Made by a program: the position numbers and the translations under genes | In this document: positions 1 through 7,915 of the stretch, piece after piece | Position numbering within the stretch: the first letter of the stretch is position 1 | How the letters are laid out: each line of letters opens with the position of its first letter | The notes under the pieces: generated by a model | Told to the model about the DNA's origin: nothing | The model's database searches: none | What the model saw: only the letters and a program-made list of their open reading frames with translations | Assembly: GCA_036746315.1 (NCBI GenBank) | Contig: DAIOEK010000003.1 | Coordinates: forward strand, 62,001-126,000 | Direction of reading: 5' to 3' | Length of the DNA stretch: 64,000 bases | DNA from: DAIOEK01 sp036746315 | GTDB taxonomy: Bacteria; Chloroflexota; Anaerolineae; Anaerolineales; Anaerolineaceae

Positions 1-2
1 TA

Positions 3-422
3 CATGCCGGGTTGCTGCCTGAAGAGAAATTGCAGATCATCGAATCCTACACCCGCCAGAACAGAGGCATCGCCATGGTCGGTGATGGCGTCAACGACGC
101 CCCCGCGCTTGCCCGTGCCACCATCGGTGTTGCAATGGGTGGCGCCGGAACGGATGTGGCGTTGGAAACTGCCGATGTCGTCCTGCTGGGCAATGATCTG
201 CGCCGCCTGGTTTTTGCCATCCGCACCGGCAGGGAAACCCGCAAAGTGGTTTACCAGAACATCTGGATTGCCGGTCTGGTCATTATCGTCCTGATGGCGG
301 CAGCCCTGACGGGGAATACCGGTATCGGCACGGCGGTTGTCTTCCACGAAGGCAGTACACTGCTGGTGGTCGCCAATGCCCTGCGGTTGCTCACGTTGAA
401 GGAACCCGCAGTCCCGCTTTGA
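3..422 (+). CDS. Heavy-metal P-type ATPase, C-terminal part (5' end outside window)
   Basis: The reading frame is open from the left edge, so only about the last 139 residues are present. They hold the hinge motif GDGVNDAPAL, followed by the typical IGVAMGGAGTDVALETADVVLL stretch (split here: IGVAMGGAGTD, then VALETADVVLL) of the P domain. One or two hydrophobic segments and a terminal NALRLL motif follow, as in P1B (Cd/Zn/Co/Cu) transporters. Family knowledge: these pump soft metal ions out of the cytoplasm using a phosphoaspartate intermediate. The DKTGT and metal-binding CPx/SPC motifs lie upstream of the window, so substrate cannot be assigned. It ends 58 bp before the next gene, with no clear terminator. 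Confidence 0.93.
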   Translation, partial: HAGLLPEEKLQIIESYTRQNRGIAMVGDGVNDAPALARATIGVAMGGAGTDVALETADVVLLGNDLRRLVFAIRTGRETRKVVYQNIWIAGLVIIVLMAAALTGNTGIGTAVVFHEGSTLLVVANALRLLTLKEPAVPL

Positions 423-467
423 ACCCTGCCTGTAATCTTCATTTAATGGAGGCGTCTGGGATTAAGG

Positions 468-473
468 TATAAT
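468..473 (+). promoter_or_regulatory. -10 hexamer of a probable leaderless promoter
   Basis: A perfect TATAAT ends 7 nt before the ATG at 481, so transcription would start at or next to the A of the start codon. No Shine-Dalgarno sequence is present between the -10 and the ATG. No good -35 hexamer is visible. Confidence 0.65.
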
Positions 474-480
474 ACGCACC

Positions 481-1572
481 ATGAGTGACAAAAATTTAGA
501 GCAAACACAACCTGCAGCAGTCCCCCCTGCTGAAGATACCCGGCAGGTCCCGCCATCCGGCGGGGAGAAGAAACAAAAATCCCGCACCTGGCAATGGATC
601 GTAGGCGGCATCCTGGCAATGATCATCATCGGCGGGGTCGGCGCTCTGGCTGGATATTATGCCGGTATTGCCAATCGCAAGGCAATCGAGCAAAGCCAGA
701 GAACACTTGCCGCCACTACCCAGTATCAGCTCGGTCTGGCCGATCTGGAAGCCGGCAGGTACGATTTTGCCAAGCAGCGCTTTGAATATGTCATCCAGGT
801 CGATCCGGCTTTCCCCGGTGTACTGGAAAGCATGGCGCGCCTGTCCATCATCATGAACGCCACGGCTACCCCGGTGGTATTGCCCACCTTTACGCCGGCA
901 CCGACGGTGGATCTCAGCGGCGTGGAAGCCATGCTGGCACAGGCGAAGCAGTTGCTGGCAGCCCAGGATTACGATAACACCATCAAAACTCTCGATTCGA
1001 TCCGCAAGCAGAATCCGACCTTCAAGACGCTGGAAATCGATGGATTGTACTATCTGGCTTATCGCAGCCGGGGCATCCAGTTCATTCTGGCGAAGGGTGA
1101 GTTGGAACAGGGTATTTTCAATTTCGCGCTGGCAAGATTGTACGGACCCACAGACAAGGAAGCCAACGACGCGGAAGCGATCGCCAAAATGTATCTCAAT
1201 GCCGCCCGCTATTTCGGCTGGGATTGGGAGAAGGCGATCGGCACTCTGGGTGAGATGTACCAGACCTACCCCGCCATGATCGATTCTTCCGGTCGCAGTG
1301 TGGCGGATCGCTATCGCGAAGCGCTTTACCGCTATGCCGATCAGCTCTTTGCCGCAGAAAAATGGTGCCGGGCAGCCGGTTACTATGAACAATCCATGGC
1401 ATTGGGCACCGCTTCCAATGATGTGCCCAACTATGGGAAAGCGAATCGCAAATGTATTGACTCCCTTCCGACAGCCACCCCGACCATAGACCCCAACGCA
1501 GCTACGGAAGAGGTCCCTACGGAAGAAACGCCAGCCGATCCGACCGCAACGCCGGAAGGTGGCGGTGGATAG
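481..1572 (+). CDS. Membrane-anchored TPR-like protein
   Basis: This 363-residue protein has a polar, Pro-rich N-terminus of about 35 residues, one transmembrane helix (about 39-61), and a long outer domain. The outer domain contains TPR-like helical pairs, for example around 78-112 (LGLADLEAGRYDFAKQRFEY) and 150-180. A short TPT-rich linker interrupts the helices near 125-140, and the C-terminus is acidic and Thr/Pro-rich. TPR scaffolds mediate protein-protein contacts; no catalytic motif is visible. It appears monocistronic, with a leaderless promoter and its own terminator. Resemblance in architecture to the tandem TPR proteins at 31081-33721 is noted. Specific function unknown. Confidence 0.8.
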   Translation: MSDKNLEQTQPAAVPPAEDTRQVPPSGGEKKQKSRTWQWIVGGILAMIIIGGVGALAGYYAGIANRKAIEQSQRTLAATTQYQLGLADLEAGRYDFAKQRFEYVIQVDPAFPGVLESMARLSIIMNATATPVVLPTFTPAPTVDLSGVEAMLAQAKQLLAAQDYDNTIKTLDSIRKQNPTFKTLEIDGLYYLAYRSRGIQFILAKGELEQGIFNFALARLYGPTDKEANDAEAIAKMYLNAARYFGWDWEKAIGTLGEMYQTYPAMIDSSGRSVADRYREALYRYADQLFAAEKWCRAAGYYEQSMALGTASNDVPNYGKANRKCIDSLPTATPTIDPNAATEEVPTEETPADPTATPEGGGG

Positions 1573-1580
1573 AACATCAA

Positions 1581-1613
1581 GAGGCTGACCCACAAGTCAG
1601 CCTCTATTTTTTT
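1581..1613 (+). terminator. Rho-independent terminator
   Basis: A perfect 9-bp stem (GAGGCTGAC / GTCAGCCTC) with a 6-nt loop is followed by TATTTTTTT. It lies 8 bp after the stop of the TPR-like gene. The T tract is present only on the plus strand, so it serves that gene rather than the convergent rimO. Confidence 0.92.
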
Positions 1614-1664
1614 CTGGTAAAACTTTGCCGTCCGGCACGCATCAGCCGGGATGTGCACCTATCT

Positions 1665-2993
1665 TCAATCGATCACCATCCCGGAGAGATCGTGCACCAT
1701 TGCCCCATCAATACGAACCCTTACCATCTCGCCCACAGCCTGTTCTCCCTGCACAATGACCATGCCGTCGATCTCGGGTGCATCCCGGTAAGTCCGCCCC
1801 AGGCTGATGCCATCTCCGCTACCTTCGATCAAAACATCCATCACCCTGCCAACCATTTTCTGATTCTTCGCCAACGAAATCTCTTCCTGCAGCATCATCA
1901 ACCTGCCCAGGCGTTCTTCCTTCACCTGTAACGGAATGGGGTCGCCCAGTGTCTCGCTGGCTGTGCCCGGCTCATGCGAGAATACGAATGCCCCCGCACG
2001 GTCGAATTGCATCTCAGACATAAAATCCAGCAGGGTTTGAAATTCTTGCTCGGTCTCGCCCGGATACCCCACAATGAAAGTGGTACGGATGCAGAGATCG
2101 GGCATCGCGGTGCGCATTTTTGCGATCGTTTTGCGTACCCAATCGACATTGTGCGGACGTTTCATCCGCTTCAGTGTATCGTGATGCCCATGTTGCAGCG
2201 GAATATCGAGATAATGTACGATCTGTTGACGCGATGCCATCAAATCGATCAGGCGGTCGGTCACATAGCCCGGGTAGGCATACATCACCCGCAGCCAGGG
2301 AAAACCAAACTTCTCCGCGGTAACGGCATCCAGCAATTGGCTCAGCCCATCCTGCATGCCCAGATCACTGCCGTAATCGGTGGTATCTTGTGCGATCAGG
2401 ATCACTTCTTTCTTGCCCGCATCGGATAACAACTGTGCGTCGCGCAGAATGTTGTCCAATGGTCTGCTGATCTGTGTGCCCTTGATCAGCGGAATGGCAC
2501 AGAAGGCGCACGGTCTGCGGCAGCCATCGGCTATTTTTAGATAAGCACTGGCACCTTGATCGGCTACGCGAAAAACATCTTCGCCATCATGCAGTGATGG
2601 CGCTTCGGGGATATGGTAGACCGGCTGCGGGGTCTTTCGCTGCCGGATGGCATCCACCAGCGAAACAATATCCATCCAATGGCGCGTGCCGATCAGCCCA
2701 TCAATGCCGGGAATTTCGCGGGCAACCTGGTCCCGGTACCGCTGGGTCAAACACCCGGCGGCAATCAGCAGCTGCTGCTTCTTTTTCTTGCGTGCCAGCT
2801 CACCCAGCACCTGGTAGGATTCTTCGCGGGCATCACCGATAAAGCCGCAGGTGTTGACGATCACCACCCCCGCCCGCGCCGGGTCTTCTTCGAATTCAAA
2901 ACCTTGCTGCTCCAGCAATTGCGCCATCGACTGGGAATCGACCGTATTCTTGGCACATCCCAGTGAAACAATACAAAAACGGTCTGCTCTCAT
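1665..2993 (-). CDS. rimO: Ribosomal protein uS12 methylthiotransferase RimO
   Basis: This radical-SAM enzyme adds a methylthio group to an aspartate of ribosomal protein S12. The 442 residues are a normal length. The N-terminal domain carries three cluster cysteines (C13 in SLGCAKN, C49 in NTCGFI, C81 in GCLTQRY). The radical-SAM CxxxCxxC is CRRPCAFC at 158-165, followed by IPLIKG and SR. A TRAM-type beta domain forms the last ~65 residues. NTCGFI and the IGTR motif distinguish RimO from MiaB. The ATG at 2993 has AGGA about 5 nt upstream. The gene lies 27 bp after the RodZ-like gene and is probably co-transcribed with it. Confidence 0.95.
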   Translation of the reverse strand: MRADRFCIVSLGCAKNTVDSQSMAQLLEQQGFEFEEDPARAGVVIVNTCGFIGDAREESYQVLGELARKKKKQQLLIAAGCLTQRYRDQVAREIPGIDGLIGTRHWMDIVSLVDAIRQRKTPQPVYHIPEAPSLHDGEDVFRVADQGASAYLKIADGCRRPCAFCAIPLIKGTQISRPLDNILRDAQLLSDAGKKEVILIAQDTTDYGSDLGMQDGLSQLLDAVTAEKFGFPWLRVMYAYPGYVTDRLIDLMASRQQIVHYLDIPLQHGHHDTLKRMKRPHNVDWVRKTIAKMRTAMPDLCIRTTFIVGYPGETEQEFQTLLDFMSEMQFDRAGAFVFSHEPGTASETLGDPIPLQVKEERLGRLMMLQEEISLAKNQKMVGRVMDVLIEGSGDGISLGRTYRDAPEIDGMVIVQGEQAVGEMVRVRIDGAMVHDLSGMVID

Positions 2994-3020
2994 ATCCTGC
3001 CTGTAATTTAATCTCGCCTG

Positions 3021-4418
3021 CTATCCCGCAGGCGGTGTGGGAGTTCTGGTTGCGGTGGGTGTTCGCGTGTTGGTCGGCGTGCGCGTGGGGGGATAGGTGT
3101 TGCTGGGGCGCGGTGTCCGGCTGGGGACAGGCGTATTGGTAAATGTGGGTGTGGGAGTGTGGGTTGGTGTTCCAAAATCCGCTTCCCCGAATACCAGGCG
3201 CACCACCGAACCGGTGGGGCCTAATTGCCCCAGGTTGCGCCCATTGTAAACCACCTGCAGCGCTGCGGCATTGCCGCTGACCACAACGATCTCCCGACGG
3301 GCGCTGAAATCGTATGGATTTCCGGGTACAACGCGCCCGTTGAAAACCACCGTGCCATCCGCGGTCACCTGCAAATATGCCTGCTGCAGGGCAACGATGA
3401 ACACCTCTACCGGATACGCGCCCTGGGTCGGGACGGTACCGGTGATAGCCGGGGTGGTCGTGGTATCCGGCGGCGCGATGGCGGTCACCTCGAGGCTGGG
3501 GGAAGGTTCAGGCGTCATTGAGAGGCTTAAATCCTCTTCAGAGATGGTCGCGGTTGCCGTCTCGATGAGCACCTCTGAAATCGGAATAGCCGTTGTCGTA
3601 ATCTGTGCATCGTGCTGGTATTGCATGATGCTGCTGCCCCCCCAGATTAAAGCTACCAGGGATGCCAGAATGAGCACACCTACCAGCAGGGTATCCAGCG
3701 CTACAAAACTCCGCCAGCTGCTCAATTTTGCGATCTGAAAAGGCTGACGTTTACGCCGCAGATCATCGGCTGCGCGCTGGGTCTCTTCCCGGCGGATCTG
3801 CAACACCTCGGCATATTGCAGCAACAGGTCATCCGTATCCATATCCAGGAAATTGGCATAATTCTGGATCAACCCTCTGGCCTGGACCGGAGAGGGTAAT
3901 TCATCCATCCGCCCGGCTTCCATAGCGCGGATATATTGCGTGGAAATGTGGGTATACGTGGAGATGTTCTCCACCGTCAGGCTCAGCCGTTCGCGTTGCT
4001 CGCGCAGTTTGCGTCCAATTTGCAGTAACAATGGTTCCGCAGAGGATAAAGGCGCTGCCGGTTGGGTCTTCTCACTCTCCGCCCGGCTGCCGGCTGCCGG
4101 GGATATCTGCGCGGTCGGAACTTTCTTTTCTTTTTGCGCTGGCTTCAGATCGGGTGACATAATGGAATCAAAATTCTGCGGAATGGCAATTTCATCCGTT
4201 TTCAGCAGTTCTTCCAAGGCATCTTCCGGCAAGCCCAGGTAAGACCAGTACAGCCGCAAAAAACCGCGCGCCTGAACCGGCGAAGGCAGTTCTCCCAGTG
4301 CATCCCGCTCCATCGCTTCCAGGTAATTCTCGCGGATGTGGATGAGCCGGGATATTTTCGCCAGAGATTGCTTTTTCGCGATTCGGGCTTGTTGCAGTTG
4401 GTGTCCGATCGATTCCAT
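3021..4418 (-). CDS. RodZ-like transmembrane protein with two HTH domains
   Basis: From the ATG at 4418 the protein has 465 residues. Two Xre/RodZ-type helix-turn-helix domains (about 1-65 and 130-195) each contain the identical octapeptide ELPSPVQA followed by RG. A transmembrane helix follows at about 240-260, then a beta-rich RodZ C-terminal (DUF4115-like) domain near 325-400, and a Thr/Pro-rich tail of about 60 residues. Family knowledge: RodZ binds MreB inside the cell and links it to wall synthesis. A longer frame starts upstream (4493) but would run through the terminator hairpin at 4453-4490. The start at 4418 is preceded by TACAAT 8 nt away and lacks a Shine-Dalgarno sequence. The duplicated HTH is unusual. 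Exact role inferred. Confidence 0.8.
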   Translation of the reverse strand: MESIGHQLQQARIAKKQSLAKISRLIHIRENYLEAMERDALGELPSPVQARGFLRLYWSYLGLPEDALEELLKTDEIAIPQNFDSIMSPDLKPAQKEKKVPTAQISPAAGSRAESEKTQPAAPLSSAEPLLLQIGRKLREQRERLSLTVENISTYTHISTQYIRAMEAGRMDELPSPVQARGLIQNYANFLDMDTDDLLLQYAEVLQIRREETQRAADDLRRKRQPFQIAKLSSWRSFVALDTLLVGVLILASLVALIWGGSSIMQYQHDAQITTTAIPISEVLIETATATISEEDLSLSMTPEPSPSLEVTAIAPPDTTTTPAITGTVPTQGAYPVEVFIVALQQAYLQVTADGTVVFNGRVVPGNPYDFSARREIVVVSGNAAALQVVYNGRNLGQLGPTGSVVRLVFGEADFGTPTHTPTPTFTNTPVPSRTPRPSNTYPPTRTPTNTRTPTATRTPTPPAG

Positions 4419-4426
4419 ACGGGAAA

Positions 4427-4432
4427 ATTGTA
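4427..4432 (-). promoter_or_regulatory. -10 hexamer of a probable leaderless promoter (RodZ-like gene)
   Basis: TACAAT on the minus strand ends 8 nt before the ATG at 4418. It lies just downstream of a minus-strand terminator, so a new transcription unit should begin here. No clear -35. Confidence 0.5.
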
Positions 4433-4444
4433 ACACGGGTGTGG

Positions 4445-4490
4445 ATAAAAAATTCCGGTCTGACCGGGAGCCATCCCCATCAGACCGGAA
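4445..4490 (-). terminator. Rho-independent terminator for the transcription unit coming from beyond the N gap
   Basis: A perfect 11-bp inverted repeat (TTCCGGTCTGA / TCAGACCGGAA, 16-nt loop) is followed on the minus strand by TTTTTT. On the plus strand no T tract follows. It therefore terminates minus-strand transcription arriving from the rhodanese/cytochrome operon across the gap. Confidence 0.85.
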
Positions 4491-4507
4491 CACGTTTCAC
4501 TGTAACA

Positions 4508-4607
4508 NNNNNNNNNNNNNNNNNNNNNNNNNNNNNNNNNNNNNNNNNNNNNNNNNNNNNNNNNNNNNNNNNNNNNNNNNNNNNNNNNNNNNNNNNNNNN
4601 NNNNNNN
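4508..4607. other. Assembly gap of exactly 100 N
   Basis: One hundred consecutive N bases, the conventional placeholder for a scaffold gap of unknown length. The flanks are the terminator on the left and the end of the rhodanese gene (stop at 4643) on the right. A small gene or RNA could be missing here. Confidence 0.99.
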
Positions 4608-4642
4608 AAACCAGCGGGTGCTCCAATTGATGGAACTAAAAT

Positions 4643-6358
4643 CTACTTGACTACCGGTAATTCGGCAGCGATCCATGCATTTATGCCACCGCCAAGGTTC
4701 TTCACATCGGTGTACCCGTTCATGCTCAATGCCATCATGGCAATCGCACCGCGGTGACCGGATTTGCAGAGCACAACCATCGGGGCAGTCTTGTCAGTGG
4801 GTAGCTCGGAGAGACGGGTCCACAGCTCGCCCAGAGGGATATTCACAGAGCCTTCGATCGCGCCATCATTGGCTACTTCTTCGGCAGAGCGGACGTCCAA
4901 CACGAAGGGCTTGGTCTCTTCGCCCAGCAGCATGTTCAGGTCGGCAGCCTTGATGGTACTGAAACCGTCCGGCAAACCGCTCAGAAATGCATTCAACGCT
5001 TCGAAGCGCAGGGGATCAACCGTCGGGGCAGTGCCTGCAACCGGTTCAGTCGCATCAGTCACCACCGGCAGTTCGGCTTTCTTCCAGGCAGCAATGCCGC
5101 CACCAAGATTCTTTACATTCGTGTACCCGAGCAGTTGCAGGGCAACCATTCCCAGGGCGCCGCGGTGTCCGGAAGCACAGTAGATCACAATCGGCTGATC
5201 CTGGGCGGGGAGTTTGTCCAGGTTGGCGAGCAGTTGGCGTACCGGCAGGTTGATCGCGCTGGCCAGGTGCCCTTCAGCGTATTCCGCTGGCTCGCGAACA
5301 TCAACCAGCACAGGTGCGGATTCTGCCAGAGCGGTGTTCAGATTGGGTGCAGAAATGGAGTAGAAATCAGCCGGCATGGTTGCCAGATAATCACCCCAAA
5401 CAGCGTTCCAATCGACCACACCTGCCACGGGGAATTGTGCAGCTTTCCAGGCGTTGAATCCACCGCCCAGGTTGACCACATCGGCGTATCCAACCATCCG
5501 CAGCCCCATGGTGGCAACCGCGCCGCGCAGACCGGAAGCGCAGTAAACCACAATCTTCTGGTCCTTGGCGGGTAATTTGTCCAGGCTGGTGAACAGTACT
5601 TCAAATGGAATATTGACGGCGCCCTCAATATAACCGTTCTTAGCGTATTCGGCTTCAGTACGGATGTCGAGCAACATCGGAGCGGATTCCGCCAACTCTG
5701 CGTTTAGTTTGTCAGACTTGGTGGCATAGAAACCCTCGGGCAGGTTGCTCATGAAACCGTCGACAGCTTCGAACAACGCCTGATCTTCGATGATCACCGG
5801 ATCGCCGGCAACCGCAGCGGCGGGCGTACCGGTCGCTACCGGGAATTCTGCTTTCTTCCACGCAGCGATACCGCCACCCAGGTTGCGGACGTTGGTGTAA
5901 CCCAGCAGTTTTAATGCTGCCAAGGCAAAACCGCCGCGGTGACCCGAAGCGCAGTAGACTACGATGGGTTCATCCAAACCGGGCAGCTTATCCAGATTCT
6001 GGGTCAGAGTGCGCACGGGAATATTGACCGCACCTTCAATGTATCCGTCAGCTTCCAGTTCAGCCGGTTCGCGGACATCTACCAGGAAGGGGGCATTGTC
6101 AGCCAGTTCTGTGTTGAGCACGTCCGGCTTGACGGTGCCATATCCCTTATCGGCGGGGATGCTGGCAACCAGGTCGGCAAAGAGCACTTGAAAATCAGGT
6201 GCTACAACAACTTCCGCTTCCGCGGTAGGTGCTTCTTCAACCACGGGCGCAGCCGGTGCAGCGGTGGGCTCAGCAACCGGAGCTGCCGGGGCGCAGGCGC
6301 TCAGCACGATGCTGAAAAGCATGAACAAAACAAGGACGAAAGAGACTTTCTTCTGCAT
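4643..6358 (-). CDS. Exported lipoprotein with four tandem rhodanese domains
   Basis: The 571-residue protein has a type II signal peptide (lipobox LSAC, lipidated C22) and an Ala/Pro/Glu-rich linker. Four rhodanese domains follow at roughly 75-180, 205-310, 325-430 and 465-571. Every domain keeps the catalytic cysteine in the loop: CASGHRG, CASGLRG, CASGHRG and CKSGHRG. Rhodaneses carry sulfane sulfur as a cysteine persulfide and transfer it to thiophilic acceptors. Four active copies on one surface lipoprotein suggest sulfur (or possibly selenium) relay outside the membrane. It starts 26 bp after the multiheme cytochrome gene with AAGGA as ribosome site, so the two form an operon. Substrate is not determinable from sequence. 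Confidence 0.9.
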   Translation of the reverse strand: MQKKVSFVLVLFMLFSIVLSACAPAAPVAEPTAAPAAPVVEEAPTAEAEVVVAPDFQVLFADLVASIPADKGYGTVKPDVLNTELADNAPFLVDVREPAELEADGYIEGAVNIPVRTLTQNLDKLPGLDEPIVVYCASGHRGGFALAALKLLGYTNVRNLGGGIAAWKKAEFPVATGTPAAAVAGDPVIIEDQALFEAVDGFMSNLPEGFYATKSDKLNAELAESAPMLLDIRTEAEYAKNGYIEGAVNIPFEVLFTSLDKLPAKDQKIVVYCASGLRGAVATMGLRMVGYADVVNLGGGFNAWKAAQFPVAGVVDWNAVWGDYLATMPADFYSISAPNLNTALAESAPVLVDVREPAEYAEGHLASAINLPVRQLLANLDKLPAQDQPIVIYCASGHRGALGMVALQLLGYTNVKNLGGGIAAWKKAELPVVTDATEPVAGTAPTVDPLRFEALNAFLSGLPDGFSTIKAADLNMLLGEETKPFVLDVRSAEEVANDGAIEGSVNIPLGELWTRLSELPTDKTAPMVVLCKSGHRGAIAMMALSMNGYTDVKNLGGGINAWIAAELPVVK

Positions 6359-6384
6359 ATGGGTTCCTTTTCACTTTCTAAAAA

Positions 6385-7770
6385 TTAATTTCCACTCATG
6401 GAGGGTGGAACTTGATCCACAATCACATCCTGATTGGCGGTAAGCTCTTCGGGTTTTACTTTGTCAGCCGTCAGGAATAGATCGGAATTACCATGACACG
6501 AATTGCAGGATTGATTTTGCGGTGTTTTGAGTTGGATATTGTGCGGCGTTGTATACATCCAGGTACTGACCAGATCGAAGTTGGGCAGCAGATCTTCGCC
6601 GTAATATTCGAATGACTCCGGGTCCACTGGCACATGCCGCAGCAGTACATACTCGTATGGGCGGTTTTCATCCTGGCGGGGATTCTTGCCAATGTAGAAT
6701 CCCATGTAGTGCGCCGCAGTCTTGTAGAACGGATTGCCGGTTTCCTCGCTGATGGAAACATGGCAGCTGTCACAACTGCTGTATTCGATGGAGTGGCATA
6801 CCTGGCACTGTACTTTATCACCGTGGACGGTATGCTGTGTAACCGTGTCGCTGGAACTCCCAACATCGCTATGGCAGGTCTTGCATGAAGGTTCTTCGGT
6901 ACCGGCATATCGGTTGAATACGGCATCCTCGGCAGTCGAATGCACGTTATCTGCGCTGTGGCAGGAGATGCAGTTCATCCGGGCGTTCCTGAAGTGAACG
7001 TCGCCGGGAATGTCATCGCCATTTTTGCCCAGGTACTCATTACCAACCCGGCTGCCGTGGCAGGCGGTACAGGTGCGGGTCATGGGCGGCGTTTCCACGA
7101 AAGCGTGCCCATCCAGGAAACCCCCGCCAACCGAGTTGGGTTGGCTGATGTGGCAATCGGCACAGGTGGTGTGGCAGGAAGTGCAGTGGTTGTCCATCGC
7201 TTCTTCCAATGCCGGATGATCTTCGGGCAGGGAACGGCTGAAGGTGGATACCATATAGCCATTCAACGTGTAATGCAGGCTTGCGGCAAATTCATCCACG
7301 ATTTCTTCATGACAGGTGCTGCAAATTTTCCCTGAATCTTCGGTGGGATTCCGCACCAGGTCGGTATGCGCAGTTGCCTTATCTTCTGCCTGCTGCCCAC
7401 CGTGGCAGGAAATGCATGAAGTGCCGCTATGCGGGTCGCTGAGGTATTTTTCAGTAATCAAAACTTTTTCCCAGGGCTCCAACGGAGCCACATCGCCTCC
7501 TCAGCCAACGCCTTCAGATTCTTCAGGCACCTCCTCTTCTGGCTTAGCATTCGCGATCAACGCATCCTTGTCAGTATGGCATTTAATACAATAGTCCACA
7601 CTGGCGGTTTCATCTCCAGAGGGCGCTTCTGCGACTGCTTCAGTTTCTTCTGTCGCGGCTGAAGTGACAGCCGGTGCGGTTTCCTCTTCAGCAGGGAGTG
7701 TTTGGGGTGCTGCACACCCGCTGAGGAAGACAACGGCAATCAATAAAGTGGTTAGCAATCGTCTTTTCAA
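6385..7770 (-). CDS. Multiheme cytochrome c lipoprotein, one frame interrupted by in-frame UGA (candidate selenocysteine or readthrough)
   Basis: Positions 7770 to 6385 form one frame of 461 codons with a single internal UGA at 7503-7501 (codon 90). The first part (TTG start, GAGG upstream) gives a lipobox signal peptide (LSGC) and one CIKCH haem motif. The second part (GTG possible at 7491) gives ten more CXXCH motifs but has no signal peptide, although c-type haem is attached only outside the cytoplasmic membrane. This argues for one protein of eleven haems. After the UGA come 11 nt, then GGCTCC-GTT-GGAGCC (7489-7475), a bacterial SECIS-like hairpin. Alternatives: GGAGG right after the UGA restarting translation at 7491, a sequencing error, or a nonsense mutation. 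Function is probably extracytoplasmic electron transfer, perhaps to sulfur compounds given the rhodanese partner downstream. Confidence 0.72.
7475..7503 (-). promoter_or_regulatory. UGA codon with downstream SECIS-like stem-loop
   Basis: UGA (7503-7501), an 11-nt spacer containing GGAGG, and a perfect 6-bp stem GGCUCC/GGAGCC with a GUU loop. The spacing of 17 nt from UGA to the apical loop and a G at the first loop position fit the general bacterial SECIS pattern as I remember it. In E. coli fdhF the upper stem also begins 11 nt after the UGA. The lower part of a longer SECIS helix is not formed here. No selA, selB, selC or selD lies in the window. Confidence 0.45.
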
Positions 7771-7858
7771 TGTTTCCGATCCTCTTCATTAAAATAGAAT
7801 GAGACTGAACATATTTAATCTTATTTTCCATCTGTTTACATAGTGCCAGATATCATAA

Positions 7859-7870
7859 TCAAATATTTGA
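7859..7870. promoter_or_regulatory. Palindrome between LysR gene and cytochrome operon; possible LysR box
   Basis: The perfect 12-bp palindrome TCAAATATTTGA also satisfies the T-N11-A rule (T7859 to A7871) of LysR-type binding sites. It lies in the divergent intergenic region, 46 bp before the LysR start. A TATAAT for the LysR gene lies at 7884-7889. Confidence 0.45.
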
Positions 7871-7915
7871 ATTACTTATGATTTATAATAGCTATTGCTT
7901 ATATACGAGGGAGCC

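Noticed and set aside
496..1593. Long antisense frame (365 codons) opposite the TPR-like gene
   Set aside because: It is the mirror of a well-supported gene with signal, membrane helix and terminator; its own translation is low in structure and has no ribosome site.
1605..1664. Reading the hairpin at 1581-1604 as a rimO terminator too
   Set aside because: No T tract on the minus strand after the stem.
4336..4650. Frames running through the N gap
   Set aside because: They contain unknown residues and cross an assembly gap.
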